Below, in pieces: positions 61,752 through 64,000 of a stretch of DNA of 64,000 nucleotides (the first letter of the stretch is position 1; each line of letters begins with the position of its first letter). The notes under the pieces are model-generated. The model was given only the letters and a program-made list of their open reading frames with translations, was not told where the DNA came from and did not search any database. The stretch is from Roseicella aerolata (GTDB taxonomy: Bacteria > Pseudomonadota > Alphaproteobacteria > Acetobacterales > Acetobacteraceae): assembly GCF_020523605.1 (NCBI RefSeq), contig NZ_JAJAQI010000014.1, positions 1 through 64,000 on the forward strand, given 5' to 3'. The position numbers were made by a program, and so were the translations under genes.

Positions 61752-62375
61752 TTACTGACGGCCGCCGCCGCCCCCGTCATTGCCGCGCGGCGAGCCGAGC
61801 CGGTCCTGCCGGTCCAGTTCCGCCGCGGCGAAGGACGATGCCGCCGCGGCCCGCGGCAGCACGGGCATGGCGGCCAGGCGCTGCAGCGTCCCCGCGCCGC
61901 CCAACGTGAAGGCGGGGGTCGAGAGGGCGCGCTCGGCCGCCCCCCGGTCGCCCGCCAGTTGCGCGCGCCAGGCGCCGTAGAGCGCATCCACCACCTGCTG
62001 GGTCGGTGCGGTCGGCGCGATGCCGAAGGCCGAGTGCACCTCCTGCCGGCCGGCGGCCAGTTCGGTCGAGACCATGGGGTTGAGGCCGCGCCAGCGTGCG
62101 CCGTAGGGGATCTCGACGGTCAGGAATTCGTAATTCGCCACCGCCCGCGCCGCCTCCCCGGGCTGGCCGGCAACGCTGGCCGGTTGGCCGAAGACATAGG
62201 CGGTGTTGAGGACCGCGGCGCGCACCGGGTCGCCGGCGCCCTCCACCGCATCCCGCGGCAGCCTGGCCCAGCCATTCGGCGGCTGCTGCACCGCGCCGGC
62301 GCAGCCTGCCAGCAGGGGCAGGCACAGCAGGGCGGCGCGCCGGGCGAGTCTTGGTCGGAAGTGGTCGGCAACCAT
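61752..62375 (-). CDS. Lipoprotein, unknown function
   Basis: This 207-aa protein has a lipobox LLAGC with Cys25 after a short hydrophobic stretch. The rest is mostly helical, with conserved-looking patches ANYEFLTVEIPYGARWRGLNP and VVDALYGAWRAQLAGD, and ends in Gly/Asp-rich low complexity. I recognise no family by name. It converges on the ThDP enzyme gene and is divergent from the oxidase gene. It probably sits in the outer or inner membrane facing the periplasm. Confidence 0.75.
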   Translation of the reverse strand: MVADHFRPRLARRAALLCLPLLAGCAGAVQQPPNGWARLPRDAVEGAGDPVRAAVLNTAYVFGQPASVAGQPGEAARAVANYEFLTVEIPYGARWRGLNPMVSTELAAGRQEVHSAFGIAPTAPTQQVVDALYGAWRAQLAGDRGAAERALSTPAFTLGGAGTLQRLAAMPVLPRAAAASSFAAAELDRQDRLGSPRGNDGGGGGRQ

Positions 62376-62559
62376 CGGTCTGGTGTCCTCCTCGGTGCGG
62401 CGCCCGGCGATCGGCCTGGCCTCAACGGCGCCCGGGCGGGAATGTCGCCCGCGGCAACAGCCGGATGTGTCATCTCAAGGCGAGGCGTCAATGCCGCCCC
62501 CGCTTTCCGCCGGGCCGCGGTGGTGCATAATCGGCGCAAAGCATTGGGGGAAACGACCG

Positions 62560-63858
62560 ATGAGTGGCAGCAGCACGGGCAGTGCCGGCAAGCCGACGGG
62601 CTGGGGCGCGGCCGGCGCGTCGGAAACGCCGGCGGGGCGGCTGCGCCGGAAATTCCCAACCTATAACGACTTGCAGCGCCGGGCGAAGTGGCGCGTCGCC
62701 CGCTTCGCCTATGACTTCGTGGCGGGCGGCGTCGGGGACGGGGCGCCCAATGTGGCGCATAACCGCGCCGCCATGGACGCGGTGCGGATCGTGCCCCGCT
62801 ATGCCGTCGATCTCGCCGGCGTGACCACCGCCACGAAGCTCTTCGGCCGGGACTATGCGGCGCCGGTCGGCGTCGCGCCCATGGGCAATGTCGGCATGGT
62901 CTGGCCGAGGGCCGATGCCATCCTGGCCGCCGCGGCCCAGGCTGCGCGCATCCCCTATGTTTCCTCCACCGTCGCCAATGTGGGCATGGAGGAGCTGGCG
63001 CGCATCGCGCCGGACAGCCTCTGGTTCCAGCTCTATGGCCTGCCGGCGGACAACCACCGGATGTCCCTGGACCTGATCCGGCGGGCGGAGGCGGTGGGCG
63101 CGCATGCGCTGGTCGTGACCCTGGACGTGCCGATGCGCCAGAAGCGGGTGCACGATGTCCGCAATGGGCTGGTGGTGCCCTTCCGCTACCGGCCGCGCAC
63201 CCTGTTCGACATCGCCCGTGCGCCCTTCTGGGCGCTGGAGATGCTGCAGAAGGGCCAGCCGCGCTTCGAGAACATGCGGAAATATGTCGGCGAGAACGCC
63301 TCGATCGCCGAACTGGCCAGCTTCGTCACGCAGAACATGACCACCGGCGTCACCTGGGACGACATCGCTAAATTCCGGGAGGCCTGGCCGCGCGCCCTGG
63401 TGCTGAAGGGCATCCAGCACCCGGCGGATGCGGAGCGCGCGGTGGCGCTCGGCGTGGACGGCATCTGGGTCTCCAACCATGGCGGGCGGCAATTCGATGC
63501 TGCGCCCGCCTCGATCGACACGGTGCCGGCGATTGCCGCCGCGGTCGGGGGACGGGCGAAGATCCTCTATGACGGCTCGATCCGCTCGGGGCTGGACGTG
63601 CTGCGGACGCTGGCCGTGGGGGCGGATTTCTGCTTCGCGGGGCGTGCCTTCCTGCTCTCGGTCGCCGCCATCGGGGCGGCGGGCGGGGCGCATGCCACCG
63701 CCGGCTTCATGGAGGAGATCCGCGCCACCTTCGGCCAGGCCGGCATCCGCAGCGTGGAGGAGGCGGCGCAGGCGACCGTGCTGCATCCGAATGCGGTGAG
63801 GTTCGAGCCGGAGGGCAACGCCGCGGGCGTCGAGATGCCGCGGCGGCGGACCGCCTGA
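62560..63858 (+). CDS. FMN-dependent alpha-hydroxy-acid oxidase/dehydrogenase
   Basis: This 432-aa enzyme of the L-lactate dehydrogenase/glycolate oxidase family oxidises a 2-hydroxy acid to a 2-oxo acid. Motifs include the N-terminal FAYDFVAGGVGDG, APVGVAPMGNVGMVWP, WFQLYGLPADN, VVTLDVPMRQKR and the active-site His/Arg signature VSNHGGRQFD, then YDGSIRSGLDVLRTLAVGAD. About 50 residues of Ser/Gly-rich leader precede the core (MSGSSTGSAG), unusual but supported by GGGGGAAACGACC before the 62560 start. Substrate could be lactate, mandelate or a longer hydroxy acid. Confidence 0.92.
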   Translation: MSGSSTGSAGKPTGWGAAGASETPAGRLRRKFPTYNDLQRRAKWRVARFAYDFVAGGVGDGAPNVAHNRAAMDAVRIVPRYAVDLAGVTTATKLFGRDYAAPVGVAPMGNVGMVWPRADAILAAAAQAARIPYVSSTVANVGMEELARIAPDSLWFQLYGLPADNHRMSLDLIRRAEAVGAHALVVTLDVPMRQKRVHDVRNGLVVPFRYRPRTLFDIARAPFWALEMLQKGQPRFENMRKYVGENASIAELASFVTQNMTTGVTWDDIAKFREAWPRALVLKGIQHPADAERAVALGVDGIWVSNHGGRQFDAAPASIDTVPAIAAAVGGRAKILYDGSIRSGLDVLRTLAVGADFCFAGRAFLLSVAAIGAAGGAHATAGFMEEIRATFGQAGIRSVEEAAQATVLHPNAVRFEPEGNAAGVEMPRRRTA

Positions 63859-63964
63859 GGAGGGGACGCCGCCCCCTCCCTCAGCGGGCCCCATCGGTGG
63901 CACGGCCCCGGGCGGGTGGCCGTGTTCGCCTGCCCGGCCGGAACCGGCCCTGGAGCGACCGGGC

Positions 63965-64000
63965 TCAGCCGCCGTCGCGCAGCAGGGCGCCGATCACCCG
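63965..64000 (-). CDS. C-terminal end of a gene running off the window
   Basis: On the minus strand the final bases read RVIGALLRDGG followed by a TGA stop at 63965-63967. It looks like the end of a coding frame entering from beyond the window; too little remains to name it. Confidence 0.3.
   Translation of the reverse strand, partial: RVIGALLRDGG

Overview
The window is high-GC DNA (about 70% by eye) with a strong G/C bias at third codon positions. Its content is that of an aerobic, heterotrophic alphaproteobacterium: LIV-type and polar amino-acid ABC importers, an orphan tripartite-transporter (Bug) solute receptor, a fused indolepyruvate:ferredoxin oxidoreductase and a full cbb3 oxidase operon. 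The style suggests Acetobacteraceae, Roseomonas-like. That is inference from gene content: no rRNA or tRNA was seen, and nothing looks plasmid- or phage-borne.

Layout. 0.1-3.8 kb: polar amino-acid ABC importer (binding protein, ATPase, two permeases) interrupted by an oppositely oriented MORN-repeat gene. 4-7.3 kb: tiny membrane protein, Porin O/P-type porin, RTX-like repeat protein. 7.3-10.1 kb: MtnA, a glutathione transferase, a Pal-like lipoprotein. 10.2-12.1 kb: NitT/TauT-type ATPase and permease, preceded by a 4 x 14-nt tandem repeat. 12.1-13.9 kb: a DLH-like hydrolase lacking its catalytic residues and an Asp/Glu-racemase-superfamily enzyme with arylmalonate-decarboxylase-like active-site residues. 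14-18.8 kb: complete LIV-type importer with a 49-bp direct repeat inside it. 19-24 kb: RsmB, GT39 glycosyltransferase + DedA pair, Bug receptor. 24-31.7 kb: M29 aminopeptidase, stand-alone LigD polymerase domain, cyclase-family protein, class III aminotransferase, FG-GAP repeat protein, MFS transporter. 31.9-34.4 kb: Crp/Fnr regulator with its own palindrome, HD-domain protein, small exported protein. 34.4-41.9 kb: amino-acid catabolism (MaiA, acyl-CoA dehydrogenase, indolepyruvate oxidoreductase), flavin monooxygenase, Lrp regulator.

41.9-50.9 kb: the ccoNOQP-ccoGHIS operon on the minus strand, ending in an unrecognised 61-aa two-TM protein. A perfect FNR/FixK box lies between ccoN and a divergent DUF2189 gene. 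50.9-53.2 kb: a cadherin-like/DUF4214 protein and a TauE/SafE-like protein of the kind often found near cco genes. 53.3-56.4 kb: TetR regulator divergent from a xanthine-dehydrogenase-type large subunit broken by one frameshift. 56.6-64 kb: D-aminoacylase-family hydrolase, acyl-CoA dehydrogenase, ThDP enzyme, lipoprotein, FMN alpha-hydroxy-acid oxidase and the last codons of a minus-strand gene.

Most genes are ordinary metabolism. The parts most worth a second look are the cco operon's extra small protein and regulatory site, the stand-alone LigD polymerase, the enzymes with altered active sites, the frameshifted molybdoenzyme, the GDA-repeat protein and several exact non-coding repeats.
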